Assembly (NCBI GenBank): GCA_028282025.1
Contig: JANQIT010000155.1
Coordinates: 1 to 43,838, forward strand
Length of the DNA stretch: 43,838 bases
Reading direction: 5' to 3'
From: Hwanghaeella sp.
GTDB taxonomy: Bacteria; Pseudomonadota; Alphaproteobacteria; UBA8366; Aestuariispiraceae
Shown in pieces: positions 41,742 through 43,838 of this stretch. Below the pieces are notes generated by a model, which saw only the letters and a list, made by a program, of their open reading frames with translations, was not told the DNA's origin and ran no database searches. The translations under genes and the position numbers were made by a program. Numbering within the stretch: position 1 is the first letter of the stretch; the number at the start of each line of letters is the position of its first letter.

Positions 41742-43838
41742 CTACGGGATCGGCGTCCAGGCGGCAGCAAGAGTGGTTTCGAGGTTTGTATCGGTCGGCA
41801 TCGATTCCACCCCGTCGGCGTTCGCCGCCGGGCCTGTAAACGCCGCCATGGCGTTGATCAATTGGTTCACGTTGGCTTGGATCAGAACTTCGCCCCCGGC
41901 CTCAATACGATCAACCGCGGCCTGGTCCGCCGAAACAGGGTCGCCGGAAGCTGGGTCGAACCAGTTCCGGATGGTCACGGAGTCATCCGAATTGAGTATA
42001 TCGATATGCAGGTCTGTTCCGCTCTGACGGAACCACAGGTCGTCGCTCGCCAAGGATCCCTGGAACGTGAGTGTATCCGTCGATGCACCATCGGCGCCAT
42101 CGCTCAAGATCGTGTCGCTTCCGTCGCCGTTCGAGAACAGGTAGGTGTCGCTTCCCGCGCCACCCGATAGGACGTCGTTTCCGATACCGCCGATCAGCGT
42201 ATCGTCACCGAGCGCGCCGCTAAGCGTGTCATTCCCGGCGCCGCCGAAAAGGGTGTCCGCACCATTGGTTCCGGCCTCAACATTGTCCACCGCGGCAACC
42301 GCGATCTCAACACGTCCGACATCGGTGCCCGTCGATCCGTCGCTTAATGCATACTCGAAACTGGCCGTTCCCGCGAACCCGGCGTCGGCGGTGAACAGGA
42401 AATCGCCTTGAGCATTTTCCGAAACGGTTCCGCCGATGACGTTGCCGGTCCCGGTGATGGTCAGGGTGCTTGAATCGACGTCTGTGTCGTTCTGCAGCAA
42501 GTCGGCGGCCAACAGCGTGATTGAGCCGTTTTCCTGGATTGGCGTACCTACGTCATCGACGGCAATGGGAGCATCGTTGACCGTACTGACGTTAACCAGA
42601 ACGTCGGCAATCGCGCTTTCGCCCGTTCCATCCAGCACACGGTAGACGAAGCCGGCATCCCCGGAGAATTCCGCGTTTGGCGTAAACAGGATTTTTCCGT
42701 TCCCGGTGTCCACCGCGGTGCCGTTGAGCGCCGAGACAATGCCGTCGAAGGCCAAAGTGTCCCCATCCGGATCGCTATCGTTCGCCAAAAGCCCGGCGAT
42801 AGAGATTTCGACCCCGGTATCCTCGTCGGTCGCAAAGGTATCGTCGGCCAAAACAGGTGCGTCGCTGACTGCGGTGACTGTGACCGCAACGGACGCAACG
42901 TGGGTTGCATTGACCGAACGGCCATCGGAAACCGTGTAGTCGAACGTCGCCGTCCCGTTGAAATTTGCGTCGGGCGTGAAGAGGATGTTTCCATCCTGAT
43001 TGAGTTCCACGGCCCCGTTGACCGCATTGCCGACCGTCGTGACTGTCAGTATGTCGGCGTTCGCGTCGGTGTCGTTGCCCAGAAGATCGGCCGCCGCGAT
43101 CGTGATGGCGGTATCCTCGGCGGTTTCCGCCGTGTCGGCTGACGCAACCGGAGCATCGTTCCGCCCGTCGGTGTAGCGGATCGCATCCGCGAACTGCAGC
43201 CGTTCGACATCCACCAGCGTTGAATGAACGGCGGACGTCGTCGCGTCGCTGACGATCACCGCCCCATCCGCGCCGGAGGTGATGGCGTAGTCGGCGAAAT
43301 TACCTGCGAAGGTGACGACATCGTCGCCAACGCCCCCGTCAATCGCGTTCACTGAGCCGGATGTTGTGACGATGACATCGTCGCCGGCGCCGGCTGAAAT
43401 TGTATTGTTGCCATCTCCCGCGGAGAACAGGTCCGTATTGGCTGTTCCGACCAGATGCTCATCCGAAGCCGTTCCGGTGAAGGATTGCCCCGACACATTT
43501 GCGACGCCCATCGAAGAGGAGAGGGGGGCGTTAGAGGTCGCCATCAAATCCGTGAAGGAGAAGGCTGTCCCATCCGCCGGCGCGCTGAGCGTATCGATCA
43601 GTTCAGGCAACGCCAGCGACGTGCCATCGGCAAGTTCCAGCCGCTCGATCCGGTTCTTTTGATCCAGCCAATCGGATATTCGGACAGAATCCGCACCGGG
43701 ACCGGTGTTCGTTCCAATGACGATTTCCAGATCCCCGTTATCGAGCCGCAGGGACAGATCCGCGAGGGCGATGTTTGCACCAAACCGCAACGTATCCAGC
43801 CCGGCGTCGACCTCTCTAATAACATCGACCTGCACATC
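41742..43838 (-). CDS. Giant RTX/cadherin-repeat type I secreted protein, C-terminal part
   Basis: About 698 codons, running off the right edge with no start in the window. Order from the edge: a calcium-binding-related unit (DTLRFGANIALADLSLRL to IERLELADGT), a degenerate RTX patch (SAGDGNNTISAGAGDDVI), three tandem ~95-residue cadherin-like/VCBS units each with E-D/N-T/G, LL-x-ND-T/S-D and F-T-x-x-A-x-F motifs (about 230-525), true RTX nonapeptides (GGAGNDTLSGALGDDTLIGG, about 530-570), a second calcium-binding-related unit with VTIRNWF, and a C-terminal tail ending TTLAAAWTPIP that should be the type I secretion signal. Probably a surface adhesin or biofilm protein; its exporter is not in the window. 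Confidence 0.92.
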   Translation of the reverse strand, partial: DVQVDVIREVDAGLDTLRFGANIALADLSLRLDNGDLEIVIGTNTGPGADSVRISDWLDQKNRIERLELADGTSLALPELIDTLSAPADGTAFSFTDLMATSNAPLSSSMGVANVSGQSFTGTASDEHLVGTANTDLFSAGDGNNTISAGAGDDVIVTTSGSVNAIDGGVGDDVVTFAGNFADYAITSGADGAVIVSDATTSAVHSTLVDVERLQFADAIRYTDGRNDAPVASADTAETAEDTAITIAAADLLGNDTDANADILTVTTVGNAVNGAVELNQDGNILFTPDANFNGTATFDYTVSDGRSVNATHVASVAVTVTAVSDAPVLADDTFATDEDTGVEISIAGLLANDSDPDGDTLAFDGIVSALNGTAVDTGNGKILFTPNAEFSGDAGFVYRVLDGTGESAIADVLVNVSTVNDAPIAVDDVGTPIQENGSITLLAADLLQNDTDVDSSTLTITGTGNVIGGTVSENAQGDFLFTADAGFAGTASFEYALSDGSTGTDVGRVEIAVAAVDNVEAGTNGADTLFGGAGNDTLSGALGDDTLIGGIGNDVLSGGAGSDTYLFSNGDGSDTILSDGADGASTDTLTFQGSLASDDLWFRQSGTDLHIDILNSDDSVTIRNWFDPASGDPVSADQAAVDRIEAGGEVLIQANVNQLINAMAAFTGPAANADGVESMPTDTNLETTLAAAWTPIP

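Overview
The window looks like a chromosomal segment of a GC-rich alphaproteobacterium. The signs are an AapJ/AapQ/AapM-type amino-acid transporter, short operons with ATGA overlaps, a single-CBS-protein/DUF924 housekeeping stretch and codon use rich in G and C. The exact order cannot be fixed from sequence reading alone; Rhodospirillales-like is a guess. No rRNA, CRISPR array or intact insertion sequence was seen.

Layout. (1) 1-3.7 kb: ordinary genes, namely a secreted-protein fragment, a polytopic membrane protein, an arginase-family ureohydrolase, a CBS-domain protein and a DUF924 protein. (2) 3.8-12.8 kb: tRNA-Pro(CGG) followed by a broken tyrosine recombinase, then a TetR-controlled block (SDR, RND adaptor, RND pump, two-helix K+ channel, GltS glutamate/Na+ symporter). 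This looks like an old tRNA-anchored island. (3) 13.1-30.4 kb: a catabolic region. On the minus strand lie a molybdopterin S/N-oxide reductase, an IclR regulator, and then a tightly packed operon: FAD amine oxidase, HyuA, HyuB, SDR, thiol-dioxygenase-like cupin, class III CoA-transferase and a crotonase. A PLP C-S lyase and a glyoxalase-like protein are divergent, and an amino-acid ABC transporter lacking its ATPase lies beyond. A perfect 16-bp palindrome sits at the operon promoter. I infer a pathway for a sulfur-containing cyclic amide or ureide (taken up, S-oxide reduced, ring opened by the ATP-dependent HyuAB pair, C-S bond cleaved, thiol oxidised, acid activated with CoA). The substrate is unknown.

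(4) 30.8-37.1 kb: six overlapping genes DUF4129-DUF4350-MoxR-DUF58-SpoIIM-RDD, convergent with two paralogous polytopic membrane proteins (37.2-38.9 kb). This is a recurring but functionally unclear membrane/AAA+ system.

(5) 39.2-43.8 kb: the 3' part of a giant RTX/cadherin-repeat type I secreted protein. It is followed by two copies of a ~390-bp repeat, each placed directly in front of a different lower-GC cargo gene (a DUF2927-like secreted protein and an Imm11/DUF1629-like protein). Within each repeat are two short overlapping reading frames. Differences between the copies fall mainly at third codon positions of the first frame up to the overlap and of the second frame after it. This cassette-like arrangement and the sulfur/ureide cluster are the two parts most likely to hold undescribed biology.
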